NCBI GenBank assembly: GCA_963575745.1
Contig: CAUYUJ010001436.1
Location: 345,911 to 409,910, forward strand
Direction of reading: 5' to 3'
Length of the DNA stretch: 64,000 bases
Origin: Prorocentrum cordatum
Lineage: Eukaryota > Sar > Dinophyceae > Prorocentrales > Prorocentraceae
Both the position numbers and the translations under genes were made by a program. The notes beneath the pieces are model-generated. The model ran no database searches. It saw only the letters and a list, made by a program, of their open reading frames with translations, and was not told where the DNA came from. Position 1 is the first letter of the stretch. The number at the start of each line of letters is the position of its first letter. This document shows positions 30,322 to 40,375 of this stretch, piece by piece.

Positions 30322-30621
30322 ATGAAAGCCCCTACGAACTCCAAGGAGAACGAACAGAAGGAGGATGACGACGCCGACGATGACGGTGGGGAGATCGATA
30401 CCTGGGGCCAGGGCAAGGGGGCCGACGGCAATGGCCGAAAGGCTTCAGATGCCGAGCAGAAGCCCAGACTGAATAGAAGATGTGGATCAAGCGTTGGGGG
30501 GCGAGGGGGCGAACACGGGGTGCAATCGCAGTTTGGCAGCGTCATGCGCACAAGCATTGCCGCTCTCTATGCCGAGAGGTCCTGTACACTGGTGTCTGCG
30601 ATAGATGAAGAAAACGCCAAC
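30322..30621 (+). CDS. possible coding exon, acidic protein
   Basis: An ATG at 30322 opens MKAPTNSKENEQKEDDDADD, then DGGEIDTWGQGKGADGNGRK and ASDAEQKPRLNRRCG. The composition is not a simple repeat and the other frames are poorer. It runs without a stop into the palindromic element at 30622, so if real it is truncated or spliced before it. No family recognised. Confidence 0.3.
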
Positions 30622-30780
30622 ACAAGCATACGCTTTTGGAAGTCCGCGCGGATTCCTTGGCTCGGCGCTGGGCCCCCATGGCAGCGCTTCCGGCCTCGCC
30701 TCTGGCGCACTCCCCGCGCCGAGGGAGGGGTGTCCAGCGTACCAGGAATCCGCGCGGACCTCCCAACAATGATGCTCGTG
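30622..30780. mobile_element. GC-palindrome element copy
   Basis: CAAGCATACGCTTTTGGAAG, TCCGCGCGGATTCCTTGG on the left is answered by CCAGGAATCCGCGCGGACCT, CCCAACAATGATGCTCGTG on the right. The loop has CTCTGGCGC and GCGCCGAGG. Confidence 0.7.
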
Positions 30781-31499
30781 TGCCGCTTTCTCGTCCTCGA
30801 TGCGGTAACGAAAAAACATCTGTACACGAATTCTCGCGGCGGTCAGGCAGGTTCCAGTGCTGGAGGTCTCACAAATCGGGTCCGAGTAGATGGGGTCGGA
30901 AGATCGCGCCACATCGCCTTGCATTGCCGATGCACAGGCGATGCTTCGGCGATGCCGACGATGCATCAGAGCCATCGGCATGGAGGAAAGCGGGCTCCAC
31001 ACCGAGCCGCATCGCCGATGCATCGGCAGATCGGCGCGATCCTCCGACCCCATCTGCTCGGACGCCAACTGGGAGGCCTGGACATGGAGGTTCCAGTCCT
31101 CAGGCGGCGAGCGCCTGCGGTTCACCCGGGGCGAAGAACGGGCGCCTCGTCTGGCGCTCCTTGCGCTCCGCCTTGCGGAACTGCCTCCACTGGCGCCGCT
31201 TCTGCTCCCAACGCTCCTTCTGGCGCTTCCGCTTCTCGTCAGGGCCACACAGGTGGCAGAACTGGCACCTGAGGGAGAGCGTTGCGGGGAACTTTGCTCG
31301 GCGTGTGGTGGCCGTGGCCCTGGCGACACGCCGTGCCCTGCGAACTGATGGCGTGTCGCTCCGCTCCTCGGGGCGGGAGGCCGGGAAAAGCTCGGACCGT
31401 CGATGCCACAGGGGCCTGGGAGGTGTCGCGCCGAAGCGCGGTGGGCCAAAACCGGCGGCGCGACACGCTCAGCACACATCCCTGACCGCAGGGGGAGGA
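30781..31499. other. no supported gene
   Basis: GC-moderate. Repeated GATGCATC and CGGCGATGC words lie at 30910-31035 (GCATTGCCGATGCACAGGCG, GCATCGCCGATGCATCGGCA), a local palindromic cluster. Confidence 0.35.
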
Positions 31500-31519
31500 G
31501 GAGGAGGAGGAGGAGGAGG
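31500..31519. repeat. (GGA)n at assembly break
   Basis: A GGA run leads directly into the gap, which probably explains why assembly stopped. Confidence 0.8.
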
Positions 31520-31619
31520 NNNNNNNNNNNNNNNNNNNNNNNNNNNNNNNNNNNNNNNNNNNNNNNNNNNNNNNNNNNNNNNNNNNNNNNNNNNNNNNNN
31601 NNNNNNNNNNNNNNNNNNN
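31520..31619. other. assembly gap, 100 N
   Basis: Exactly 100 N, the usual placeholder for unknown size. Any feature bridging it is unreliable. Confidence 0.99.
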
Positions 31620-31639
31620 GCGCCGACGAGCCTGCGCTG

Positions 31640-31775
31640 TCAGAGCTCTATAGGGCGCGCGCGTCGCCCCCGGAGGGGGCCGCCGCGCGGGGCGCGCGCT
31701 GGGGGCGGCGCCGGAGGCGGCGCCACGGAGGGCCCAGCGCAGATCCAAGGAATCCGCGCGGAGCGCCCCACGCTT
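31640..31775. mobile_element. GC-palindrome element, right part
   Basis: The loop (GGCGGCGCCGGAGGCGGCGCC) and right arm (CCCAGCGCAGATCCAAGGAA, TCCGCGCGGAGCGCCCC) are present. The left arm is lost or lies in the gap. Confidence 0.65.
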
Positions 31776-31810
31776 AGCAGTGCTTTTGGTAAGACGAAGG
31801 AAACAACGGC

Positions 31811-31958
31811 ATAAGCATAAACTTTTTGGCGCTCCGCGCGGGTTCCTTGGATCTGCGCTGGGCCCCCCTCCCTGGCGCGCGGAGCACGCCAGGGGACGCG
31901 CCGGGGGCACCGCCAGAGGCGCCCCGGCGCAACAAGTTTATATTTATGGTGCTTTTCT
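31811..31958. mobile_element. GC-palindrome element, left part, in tandem with the former
   Basis: It starts CATAAGCATAAACTTTTTGG, GCTCCGCGCGGGTTCCTTGG, with CCTGGCGCGCGGAGCACGCC in the loop, and ends GCGCAACAAGTTTATATTTATG. The ends CATAAGCATAAA and TTTATATTTATG are inverted and define the element's outer limits. Confidence 0.7.
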
Positions 31959-32199
31959 TCCTTCTTCCAATGCAGTGCTTTTGGCTTTGTTCGATCGAAG
32001 CATGGTTGGTTTGATTCGCGGCACTAACAACAGCTGCTGTCCAAACCCAACAGCGGGCGCTGTTGGACAGGCGGCCTTCTGCCTCAGAGGGACAACGTCC
32101 GCGGCGACACCGACAGCGAGTCCTGCTCACAATGCGCAGGGGATGCTGTCGTTCTTTGTGCCCATTCTTTCCGTACCCATTTCGATCGCCCCGATCCTC
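31959..32199. other. no gene seen
   Basis: Unique sequence with the inverted pair AACAGCTGCTGTCCAAACCCAA / AACAGCGGGCGCTGTTGGAC near 32030-32075. Confidence 0.3.
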
Positions 32200-32970
32200 C
32201 TAAGACGCCTTCCCCTCTCCCCCTACCCCGCCTCCGCGTTTGGCCGAGTGGTGCTGGTCCTCGCCGCACTGCGACCGCGGCGAGGCTCCCCGGGAGCTTC
32301 CCGCGGAGCCGCGCGCCAGGCCGCAGCCGGGCGCCGAGTCGCAGCCGAGGGGTGGGTGGGAGCTGGCCCTGCGGGGATGCGGCGCGTCCTCGCTCAGCAT
32401 CCAGAGCTCCCTGTGGTGGCGTGGGGCAGGCGGGTCCCAAGAGGCCCCCAGGGACTCGCCCGGCCAGCCCACGCCGGCACGCCGGGGTGTGTCCCCACGA
32501 GGGCCCAGGGATGCCCCACAGGAGGCGCCGAGGCCGCCCCACAAACACTTCGCAGGATGCCCGCAGAAGAGCCCGGAGCTGACCCCACGGAGGCTCGGCC
32601 GACGGGGGCCGCCCAGGGCACTGGGCCCCGGACCCTGGGGCCCAACCCCGGGACCAGCTCTGCCTCCCGAGCCGCCTCCAGGCAGCCCCGGGGGCCCGCG
32701 GAGGGCCTCCCGAGGGCCCAGGGACGGCGGAGGACCCCTCGAGACCCGCCTCCCCTCGGGCTCCCCGCTTAAGCTCCGCGGCGGCCTGTTGAACTCCAGG
32801 AAGGTGTTCCGCACGCGGAGCTCCGGCATCGCCGGCGCCGCCGGCATCGCGGGCACCGCCGCCTCGCCGAGGAGCACGGGGTCGGCGCCGGCGTGGCCGA
32901 GCGGAGCGATGTAGGGAGGCTCGGCCTGGATGATGCCCGCGCTGCTGCTGCCGCTGGCTGCGACGCTCAT
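32200..32970 (-). CDS. coding exon with VRNTFLEF motif, unknown function
   Basis: An ATG at 32970 (context AAGCATGAGC) opens MSVAASGSSSAGIIQAEPPY, then IAPLGHAGADPVLLGEAAVP and PELRVRNTFLEFNRPPRSLS. A V-K/R-N-T-F-x-x-F box is common in dinoflagellate proteins of unknown function, often followed by a Ser/Arg-rich stretch. The first 90 residues look genuine. After about residue 110 the sequence becomes Gly/Pro/Arg-rich and may be intron or low-complexity tail, so the true 3' edge may be near 32700. The frame runs to a stop at 32200. Confidence 0.45.
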   Translation of the reverse strand: MSVAASGSSSAGIIQAEPPYIAPLGHAGADPVLLGEAAVPAMPAAPAMPELRVRNTFLEFNRPPRSLSGEPEGRRVSRGPPPSLGPREALRGPPGLPGGGSGGRAGPGVGPQGPGPSALGGPRRPSLRGVSSGLFCGHPAKCLWGGLGASCGASLGPRGDTPRRAGVGWPGESLGASWDPPAPRHHRELWMLSEDAPHPRRASSHPPLGCDSAPGCGLARGSAGSSRGASPRSQCGEDQHHSAKRGGGVGGEGKAS

Positions 32971-33499
32971 GCTTATGAGGCGGGCAGCGGGGCGCGGGGC
33001 GGGGACGCCGCCTCTCCAGCCGCGGGGGGGGGGGGGGAACGGGCCTCCCGGGGCCGCCAAAAGAGCTCGAGCCAAACAGCTGCGGAGGAGCCACCCGCGA
33101 CGGCGGAGACGGCGAGGGAGACAGAGGCGACGAAGATGGCGACGACGGCGCCGACGCACCTCTGGCGCCCAGGCTTCTTCAACGCGTGGGGCGTAGGGTC
33201 GCTCGAGGGGGTGCTGCTCGTCTGCTCGTCTGCAGGCCCTGGGGCCCGAACCGGGATCGCCAAACGGCCCGAACGAAGAATTAACTCCCAGAGGAGCCGC
33301 AGCTGACGTTGGCCGTCCTTCGTTGTGCTCCCTCTGCGAGCGCACGGGCTCTCAGCCAGAGTCCAGCAGCCCCCTTGCAGCGGCTCTTTGTCAGGCATGT
33401 TGGTTCCCAAGCCTGCCCGCGCGCGACTCCAGGGTGGCTCCATGCGGCACCGTGTCCGCCTCCGCATCCTCCTTTTCCCATCTTCCTCCTGCCGCTCTC
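32971..33499. other. flank of the VRNTFLEF exon
   Basis: GC-rich 5' flank on the minus strand with an antisense G-run at 33026-33038. No other gene seen. Confidence 0.35.
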
Positions 33500-33672
33500 C
33501 TCCACCCGCTCTCCGTCTTCCTCCTACTCCTCATCCTCATTATCCTCCTCCTCCTCTTCCTCCTCCACCTCCTCCTCCTCATCCTCCCCCTCCTCCTCCT
33601 CCCACTCCTCCTCCTCCTCCTCCTCCTCCTCCTCTTCGTCGTCCTCCTCCTCTTCCTCCTCCTCCTCCTCCT
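33500..33672. repeat. (CCT)n tract
   Basis: Imperfect (CCT)n with CAT and CTT interruptions. Confidence 0.9.
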
Positions 33673-33689
33673 GATCATCCTCGTCTTGA

Positions 33690-34268
33690 AGTCTCCTGGA
33701 GTCTACTGGGGCCTCCTAGAGCCTCCTAGCACTTCCTGGGCGTCTCCTGGAACTTACTAGATCATCCGACTGCTTCCTGGAGAGACCCGGGGTCGCCTCG
33801 TATCCTGGAGCGTCCTGGAGCTCCTATAGCCTCCTGGGGCGTTCTGGAGTTTCCTGGGGCCTCTTTAGTGCCTCCTGGAGTAGCCTCCTGGGACTTCCGA
33901 ATTAAAGCATTTGGGATGATCATCCTGAAGCCTCCTGGTCCCTCATGCAGTCTCCCAGTGCCCCCTGGACACTCCCGAGATTTCCTGGCGTATCCTTGAT
34001 CTTCCCGAAGCTTTCTGCTATCTCCTGGTGCCTCCTGGAGCCTCCTAGAGCTGCCTGGTGCCCTCTGCTGCCTCCTGAGTCCAACCGGGGCCTCCAAGAG
34101 CCTCCTGGAGACTCCCAGTGCATGTTGGTGCCCCGCAGAGCCTCCTGGGCCCTCCCGGGGCCTCCCGAAGCTTCCCGGCGCCTCCTGGTGCCTCCTGGCG
34201 CCTTCCAGCGCCTCTTGGTCTCTGCTCAGGCCTTCTGGGGCGTCCTGGAGGCGTCCCGGGGCCGACTG
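33690..34268. repeat. CTCCTGG-type degenerate array, cluster J
   Basis: Steps of 14-17 bp such as GGGGCCTCCTGGAG, CCTCCTAGAGC and TTCCTGGGGC. An AT-rich core (33898-33925: CCGAATTAAAGCATTTGGGA, TGATCAT) splits it. Related in layout to the CCAAGA/GGCC clusters but with a distinct step word. Confidence 0.75.
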
Positions 34269-34337
34269 GCGCCTCCCGGCCACGCGGCGTGCAGTGGGAG
34301 CGAGGCCGTCCGCCCAGAGCGCGTGTGCGCACGGGCA

Positions 34338-34458
34338 GCTCCTCCTCCTCCTCCTCCTCCTCCTTCTCCTCCTCTTACTCCTCCTCCTCCTCCTCCTCCT
34401 CCTCCTCCTCCTGCTCCTCCTCCTCCTCCTCCTCCTCCTCCTCCTCCTCCTCCTCCGC
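34338..34458. repeat. (CCT)n tract
   Basis: (CCT)n with TTCTCC and TTACTCC interruptions. Confidence 0.9.
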
Positions 34459-34477
34459 TGGGCGTGAGCGGGAACGC

Positions 34478-34850
34478 TCGGAGCGACCTTCCGGATAAAA
34501 AGAACACGCTGGCCAGCTGATGTTGGAGCGAAAGGGCACGCTGGAATGGGCTTCTTGGCAAGCAGCCCGGCAACGCCCTTGGCCACGGGGTGCTCCCTCG
34601 ACATGAGCAGGCACGCTCGGAGAGAGCTTCCCGGCCAGACTCCTGGCAGCAGCACTGGCAGCACGATGGCTGCCGGGAGCAAGAGGGCACGCTCGGAGAG
34701 AGCTTCCGAGCAAGCGTCCCGACGAGATCGCTGGCCACGCGACATGCGCTGGGAGCGCGCGGGCACGCTGGCTGTGGGCGTCCTGGTAACTTCGCGGGCC
34801 ACGCGATGTACGCTGCAAACTGGCGGGCACGCACGGGAAGCCGGCGGGAG
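34478..34850. repeat. about 76-bp minisatellite, five units
   Basis: Units begin GGGNACGCTCGGAG near 34465, 34530, 34610, 34686, 34762 (last partial at 34827) and carry GAGAGCTTCC, CTGGCCACG and GCTGGGAGC. Two units share GGCACGCTCGGAGAGAGCTTCC exactly. Confidence 0.75.
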
Positions 34851-35838
34851 GTATCCGTATTGTGGGAGCCATTCGCCAAGCATGGGGAGCCCCAGGCAAG
34901 CTTAGCTGGGAGAGTACCAGCTGTCATGATTGCTTTCGGGGATGCTAGAGGTCTGAAGCAGGCTCAGGGGCAGGTCTCCGTTCTCCTGCTTCTCTTTTCC
35001 TTCCCCTCGCTCCTCCTCCTCCTCCTCCTCCTCCGAAGCCTGTTGCGCGCGCTCAGCTTTAGGAGGGGCAGAGGGGTACGCAGGAGGAGGAAGTCGAAAT
35101 TTGGGGCAACTGACCATGGCGTATACACCGAGGCAAAGTGGCATCGCCCGATACCAGTGGGTGCACGGCCATCTACGAGCTTTCTGCTCGTTGCATGGCG
35201 CATGTATTCCCTAAGGAGAACCGCTTTGGCGATAGCGAGACGCGCCAACAACATGCACTGTAATCGGGTTCTGGCCAGACCCACGGCGAGGGTCGCCGTC
35301 AATTCAGATAATTTCATGCAGCGGGTGATCTCATGCACGCGTGTGCGCGTGCAGTGCGAGTGCGGATCTGCCCGGGCAGCCCGCCGCGGATCGCACGAGC
35401 ACGCACAGCAGCTCCGCCAGCCCGCTCGGGCCAAAGGCGTGCGAGACCCCGTGAGGGACGATTGCGCTGACAGGCTGGTCACACAACGGGGCTGGTGGGA
35501 TCCCGCCGTGAGAGGGCGCTCCAGCCGGGGGCTTGGATACCTTCTCGCTGCAGCTCGGCGACAGACCCACGCACTCCGCCTGCGTGCTGCGCGCCCAGGG
35601 GCTGCAGGCGAGCACTCTCGGCCAAGATCGAGGCCACCCGAGGCCTCTGGCGGCCAAAAAGCGAGCCCATGGACGCGCAAACATCTTGATCTTCGATCCA
35701 CGATCCTCGGAGATGGAAAGCTGGAAGCTCTGGAGGGAGCCCTGGAAGCTCTGGAGAAGGGCCTCGAGGCAGATGCGCACCGAGCAAGAGAGAGGGGGGG
35801 GGGGCATGCACAGGTGGCAGGATGACCGAAAGATCGCT
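34851..35838. other. no supported gene
   Basis: Mixed sequence, with a short CTCCTC run near 35010. The word ATCTTGATCTTCGATCCACG (35683) recurs in variant form at 36498 and 58548, each time beside a CCT tract. Overlapping frames exist on both strands without family likeness. Confidence 0.35.
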
Positions 35839-35839
35839 C

Positions 35840-36481
35840 CTCTCTCACCTCCTCCTCCTCCTGCTCCTCTCCTCCTCCTCCTCCCTGCGCCTCTCCTCTC
35901 CTCCTCCGCCTCCTGCCCCTCCTCCTTCCTACTCCTCCTCCTCCTCCCCACTCCTCCTCCTCCTCCTCCTCCTCCTCCTCCTCACTCCTCCTCCTCCTCC
36001 CTGCTCCTCTCCTTCCTACTCCTGCATCCTCTTCCCTTTTTCTTTATTTTTTTTTTTCCTCATCCCTCTCTCCTCCTCTCCTCTTTCCCCTCCTACTCCT
36101 CTCCTCCTCCCGCTCTCCTCCCTCCTCCTCCTCCTCCTCTCATCCTCCTGCTCCTCCTCCTTCTCCTGCTCCTCCACACGCCTCCCCTCCTTCTCCTGCT
36201 CCTCCTCCTCCTGCTCTTCCTCCTCCTCCTCCTTCCTCCTCCTCTCCTCCCCTCTGCTCCTCCTCCCCTCCTCCTCCTTCCTCCTCCTTCTTCCTCTTCC
36301 TGTGCTTCCTCCTCCTTCTCCTCCTCTTCCTCCTCCTCCTCCTTTCTTCTCCTCCTCCTACTCCTCTCCTCCTTCTCCTCCTCTTCTTTCCTTCCTTCCC
36401 TCCTCTTCTCTTCTCTCCTCCTCCTCCTCCTCCTCCCTCCTCCTTATCCCTCCTCCTCCTCCTCCTCCTCCTCCTCCTCCG
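35840..36481 (+). repeat. 640-bp polypyrimidine (CCT-rich) tract
   Basis: Nearly pure C+T on the plus strand with very few purines, degenerate CCT/CTT/CCCT steps and a T-run at 36044-36058. Confidence 0.95.
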
Positions 36482-36824
36482 TCCCATGCACGCACAAAAA
36501 TCTCGATCTTCGATCCTCGATCCTCCATATGCTCCTTCGACAACACCTTCGATCGTGCATCGACCCTCGGGCCTCCGATCTCTTCTGCCGGCTCAGCGGG
36601 CGGGTATGCTCGGAGCGCCTCCACGGCTGGCGCTGTGCAGCTGGCGGCAGCTGCCTCGATCCCTTTCCCTCATATCATGGCATCCGTCAGCAGCTTGCGA
36701 CCTCCGAGACAATGACAAGAAACTGGGCGGAGCAAAACACAGTGGTCCCTGGAAGAAGAAGAAGAGTTCGACAGAGCCCTGGGGACCACGCGTCGAACCG
36801 ATCTGGACATCGCAGGCCTGAGGT
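36482..36824. other. unique island between two polypyrimidine tracts
   Basis: It contains ATCTCGATCTTCGATCCTCG and mixed sequence. No supported gene. Its ends both pass directly into C+T tracts. Confidence 0.4.
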
Positions 36825-37470
36825 CTCCTCCTCCTCCTCCCCCTCCTCATCCCCCTCTCCTCCCCTTCCTCCTCCTCCTCCTCCTCCTCCTCCTCCGCCT
36901 CCTCCTCCTCCTCCTTCCTTGCTCCTCCTCCTCCTCCTCTCCTCCTCCTCCTCCTCCTCCTCCTGCTCATCCTCCCCTCCCCCCTCCCCCTTCTCCTCCT
37001 CCTTTCTCCTCCTCCTCCTTCCTCCTCCTCCTCCTCTCCTCCTCCTCCCATCCTCCTCCCTCCCCCTCCCCCTCCCCTTTTCCCCCTTCCTCCCTCCCCC
37101 TCCCTCTAACCCTCCCCCTCCTCCTCATCCTCACATCCATAAACCTCCTTCTCTCCTCCTCTTACCTCCTCCCTCAACAACTCCCTCCTCACCTCACCCC
37201 ACCCTCCACCCTACCATGCTCCTCCTCCTTATCCTCCTCCTCCTCCTCCTCCATCATGCTCCTCTTCCTCCCCCGCCTCCCTACATCCTCCTCCTCCTCC
37301 TCCTTCGCCTCCTCATCCTCCTCCTCCTCCTCCTTAAACCTTCTCCTTGACCATTCCACCTCCTTCTCCTCCTCCTCCTCCTCCTCCTCCTCCTCCTCCT
37401 CCTCCTCCTCCTCCCCTCTCCTCCTCCCCCTCCTCCTCATCTTCCTCCTCCTCATCCTCATCCTCCTGGG
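36825..37470 (+). repeat. 640-bp polypyrimidine (CCT-rich) tract
   Basis: C+T-rich like 35840-36481, with pure (CCT)n at 36860-36895 and 37365-37415. Confidence 0.95.
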
Positions 37471-37511
37471 GTGGCGGAACAGTGGCTTGACTCGGAAGCC
37501 CATCGCAAGCA

Positions 37512-37765
37512 TCAATGCCCCAACAAATCAGACTGCTTCTTGCCCGTGAGCTCCAACATCGCCGTCATCGAGGCCTCCCGCTTCTTGTAGAGCAGCTCCA
37601 GCTCGCGCTTATCGTCAAGCCGGCCGTTTTCCTGCAATTCCACCAGGCACTCCTCGCCGTGAGAGTCCCACTCCTCCGCCGACGCCCGCAACAACCAGTC
37701 GGATGCCACGATTGCCGTTAGGTAGAGCTGCACTACGAAGCTGAAGACAAGCGACCAGAGTGGGC
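37512..37765 (-). CDS. terminal coding exon, membrane-segment protein
   Basis: Starts at a strong acceptor (TCCTTGGTTTTTTCAG) and ends at a TGA at 37512. It encodes about 84 residues: PLWSLVFSFVVQLYLTAIVA (a likely membrane helix), then SDWLLRASAEEWDSHGEECL, VELQENGRLDDKRELELLYK and KREASMTAMLELTGKK. The acidic/basic helix after the membrane segment looks cytosolic. No family is recognised. The frame also stays open upstream of the acceptor, but there it reads like intron. The preceding exon was not identified with confidence. Confidence 0.55.
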
Positions 37766-38040
37766 CTGAAAAAACCAAGGATATTAAGTTGTCGACCTGC
37801 CCGATAAGAAGAGGGAGCCCGCCGACCCCAGCTTGACAGAGGTTCAACAAGAGCGCCAATCACGGAGCATGTATGTGGGAAGCCATGCGGTGCATCGCCA
37901 TGGTTGTCACCACCAAGCGCATACAATGCTCAACAGCTCCTACTCTCTCTCTATATATATATATATAGGTGTGTGTATGTGTATCGCTCTGTTTTACTGT
38001 TTTATCTGCTCACACCGCGGCTCTGCGCCCGTCCATCTAG
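37766..38040. other. intron-like spacer with (TA)n
   Basis: It contains (TA)8 at 37950-37966 and TGTGTGTATGTGTATCG. Probably intronic for the exon at 37512-37765. Confidence 0.35.
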
Positions 38041-38317
38041 GACTGTCGATCTGAAACGCAGAGTGGTTGAAGACGTTTGGCTTTCCTCCTCCATTGGACA
38101 TTTCCTGGAGCCTGGGGTTCTGCTAGGGCCACTCCAAGCGTCAGAACTGCACCACAAAGATCCAGGATTCCAGCCGGCATATCGCATTCCGTATGGGAAG
38201 TCTTCGCGCACCCGCCGAGAATCTCCCTTCGGACCCTTCGAGAGCTTCGATGGTTCACGGAGGCGGCGTCTGACACTCCTGAAGCGTGAATTACAGCAGC
38301 AAAGCCATATTCTAGAG
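38041..38317 (+). CDS. candidate exon; strand uncertain
   Basis: On the plus strand an acceptor (CGTCCATCTAG) and a near-consensus donor (TAGAG before GTAAGG) bound an open frame reading VDLKRRVVEDVWLSSSIGHF, then LEPGVLLGPLQASELHHKDP and LTLLKRELQQQSHILE. On the minus strand the same DNA also gives a plausible hydrophobic peptide (MPAGILDLCGAVLTLGVALA), which would suit the gene ending at 37512. Only one can be right. Confidence 0.3.
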
Positions 38318-38514
38318 GTAAGGTGCTGCTGTGCGCATCGAACACAAACGAATGTTACATTCTCCTGATCTGCTGCTGCAGCCACTCAGGGGTCGGAACG
38401 AAGCGCTTCATTCTGGTAGCTCAGAGACAATAATTGACCATCATGGTGCACATGGCATGCCAGCCCATCCATCGAGCTGGCCTGGCGCCGCATGACATCG
38501 GCATTACAGTGGAG
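38318..38514. other. no gene seen
   Basis: Unique spacer between the candidate exon and the dispersed repeat. Confidence 0.3.
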
Positions 38515-38695
38515 GCTAGTCCACAAGAAACCTTCCACAAGAAGCCCAAACCTGAGACCCCAGGACGTCCATGAATTTGTGGTGGGGGAACGTCACACTT
38601 TCCACAGCACAACCATCGAGACCTGAGAAACCCAGGGCACCCTGGAGGCAAGCAGGGTGCTTCTCTTGGCATGGGCCTCCACTGCACTTAGACGG
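38515..38695. repeat. dispersed repeat shared with 25735 and 43930-44100
   Basis: CCACAAGAAACCTTCCACAA, CTGAGACCCCAGGACGTCC, ATGAATTTGTGG, CCATCGAGACCTGAGAAACC, CAGGGCACCCTGGAGGCAAG. The copy at 43930-44100 is inverted and about 85 percent similar by eye. Confidence 0.7.
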
Positions 38696-39300
38696 CAGAA
38701 CCACTCCTGACAGAGAACGACATCGATGGCGTGCAGCGCGCAACGCAGAGGCTGGCCAATCCCCGTGGCGCTCCGCTCCCGACCCCGGGGCCCACGCGCG
38801 GAGGAGTGCGGCCGAGAGCTCCTACCGGCCCTGAGGGCATAGGCGCGCGCTTCGTTATCTTCGGCGATGCTGGGCAGCAGAGGGGCGGGCGGGGGGGGAG
38901 GGGCCAGGGGGGGTATAATGTAACGCCTCCCCCCCGCCGTGCGCGCGGCGGCAGTGCCCGGAGCGCACTGGGGGGGGGAGGGGCGTTACGTCACAGGGGC
39001 GGGGGGGGGCGGGGCGGGGGGGGGCTGTAATGCCCAGTGCGCCCCAAGCAGTACAGGAACACGGTCCAGGTGGTTCAGAGCACCAGCTCCTCAAAGCACC
39101 ACCTCCTTCCCTGGGGGGGGGGGGGGGGGGGCACTGCCCGCCTCCGCGGGGGCGCGAGACGCTCGGGCGTCGGAGGCCGCCTGGGCTGGCTCCAGGACGG
39201 CCCACGCCGCCCAGCATCGCGCCCAAGCCGGCGCGAGGTTGCCCAGGCCGGTCTGGCGTGCCTCCAGCGTGCCTCCAAGGTGCTCCACCCGGGCTTCAAT
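38696..39300. other. GC-rich, G-run cluster, no supported gene
   Basis: Many G-runs of 6-20 bases (38885-39020, 39112-39131). Strong G-quadruplex potential on the plus strand. Long frames are Gly/Arg/Pro strings. Confidence 0.4.
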
Positions 39301-39470
39301 GAAGGGGCCCTGGGCCACACAAATAGATACACACGAATAACATGATTCCCCATATTTCCTCATATGTTCTTGGTTTTTTGTCTTCGCCCCCACTTCCCAT
39401 ATTTTCCCATACTTTCCTGGGAATCGACGATTAATTGTGCCTGTGTGTTTTTTCTCCTCCTGATTCAAGA
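39301..39470. repeat. dispersed repeat, copy 3 (CCCATATTTTCC family)
   Basis: GGGCCACACAAATAGATACA, TTCCCCATATTTCCTCATAT, TTTTTTGTCTTCGCCCCCAC, TTCCCATATTTTCCCATAC, TCGACGATTAATTGTGCCTG. Close to copy 2 in order and spacing. Confidence 0.75.
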
Positions 39471-39890
39471 CGGCCCGGACGTGGCCCCTGCCTGGTGGGC
39501 CTGTGGGCTTCGCGATCGCCCGAGGTTGCCAAAGAGGGCCTTGGGACCCAAAGGCTCCCAGCAGCACGCCGGCTGAGCCGGGTACGGGCGACCAAACATC
39601 AGCGTAGCCGCGCTATCTCGAGGGCCTACCTGGGCCGACGCTTCCTTTGGTTTGTCTGGTGCTCCCCCCTCCCTTTCCGCTCAAGCTCGTCCACGTTCCT
39701 TCTCACGTCAACGCACCCAAGATTCGTTTCTGGATGGTCTGCTGGTGATCCGCGAAGCGCCAAGAATTCCGGACCACTCCCTCGACAACCTGGACCAACT
39801 GCGAAGGAGACCCTGCTGGTCTTGTGAAAGAGCACACAAGGATGGATGCACTCGCTCTCAGCCTGTATACATTCTACCCTCCTTGTTTAG
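39471..39890. other. no supported gene
   Basis: Unique sequence. Three plus frames each look partly protein-like and cannot be told apart. Confidence 0.3.
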
Positions 39891-39982
39891 GTTGTAAAAA
39901 GACCTGTGCGAACTCCTCCGCAAGATCTGGCCTTCTGCCATCACGGGCACGGCCTGTGCCGAACGATTCCACACGGAGTGGG
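39891..39982 (+). CDS. candidate internal exon
   Basis: A pyrimidine-rich acceptor (TCTACCCTCCTTGTTTAG) and a donor (GTGGG before GTACGTG) bound 92 bp reading VVKRPVRTPPQDLAFCHHGH then GLCRTIPHGVG. Its entry phase fits the exit of 38041-38317. Small exons of this size are normal in dinoflagellates, but support rests on splice sites alone. Confidence 0.3.
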
Positions 39983-40164
39983 GTACGTGCACGTCCCCAA
40001 CACGCCATGAATACCTACGCCGCCGAAAGCAAGACCGTGGCCGAGTCTGCCCGTGGCAGCCCTTAGCAGAGGCGCCAGCGCTACTGCTGCTCGATCGATA
40101 CCCCCTCCCACAGTGCTGCCGCTTGAAGCGCTGCGCGTGCGAATGCCGAGGCTGGCGCAAGAAT
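39983..40164. other. no gene seen
   Basis: Spacer between candidate plus-strand exons. Confidence 0.3.
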
Positions 40165-40375
40165 AGCAGTGCTGCTGTGGACCCGATGCGACGACGACGA
40201 GACGTCTGACCTTTCGAAGCGGTGTGCGCACAGAGCGACAAGATCCGCCTGGTCGCTCAGGCTATCGGAGCAGGGAACACGAGCGACACGCGGCTACCCC
40301 ATTACTGCCAGTGCTTCCAGCGTCGACGGTTACAGAACGGACGTATGGTGCGCACTCGCATTCAACGTCGATTAG
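40165..40375 (+). CDS. candidate terminal exon
   Basis: The frame reads LLWTRCDDDETSDLSKRCAH, then SLRLSEQGTRATRGYPITAS and ASSVDGYRTDVWCALAFNVD before TAG. The peptide has mixed composition and is not repeat-derived. The acceptor phase does not match the exon at 39891, so the model is incomplete. If correct it ends 168 bp from the convergent exon at 40543. Confidence 0.3.

Noticed and set aside
35811-37549. Long Leu/Ser/Pro frames through the polypyrimidine tracts
   Set aside because: Open only because C+T-rich triplets on this strand contain no stop codons.
40165-40260. tRNA or other small RNA gene
   Set aside because: No acceptor-stem pairing or GGTTCGAAT-type loop was seen here or elsewhere in the window.
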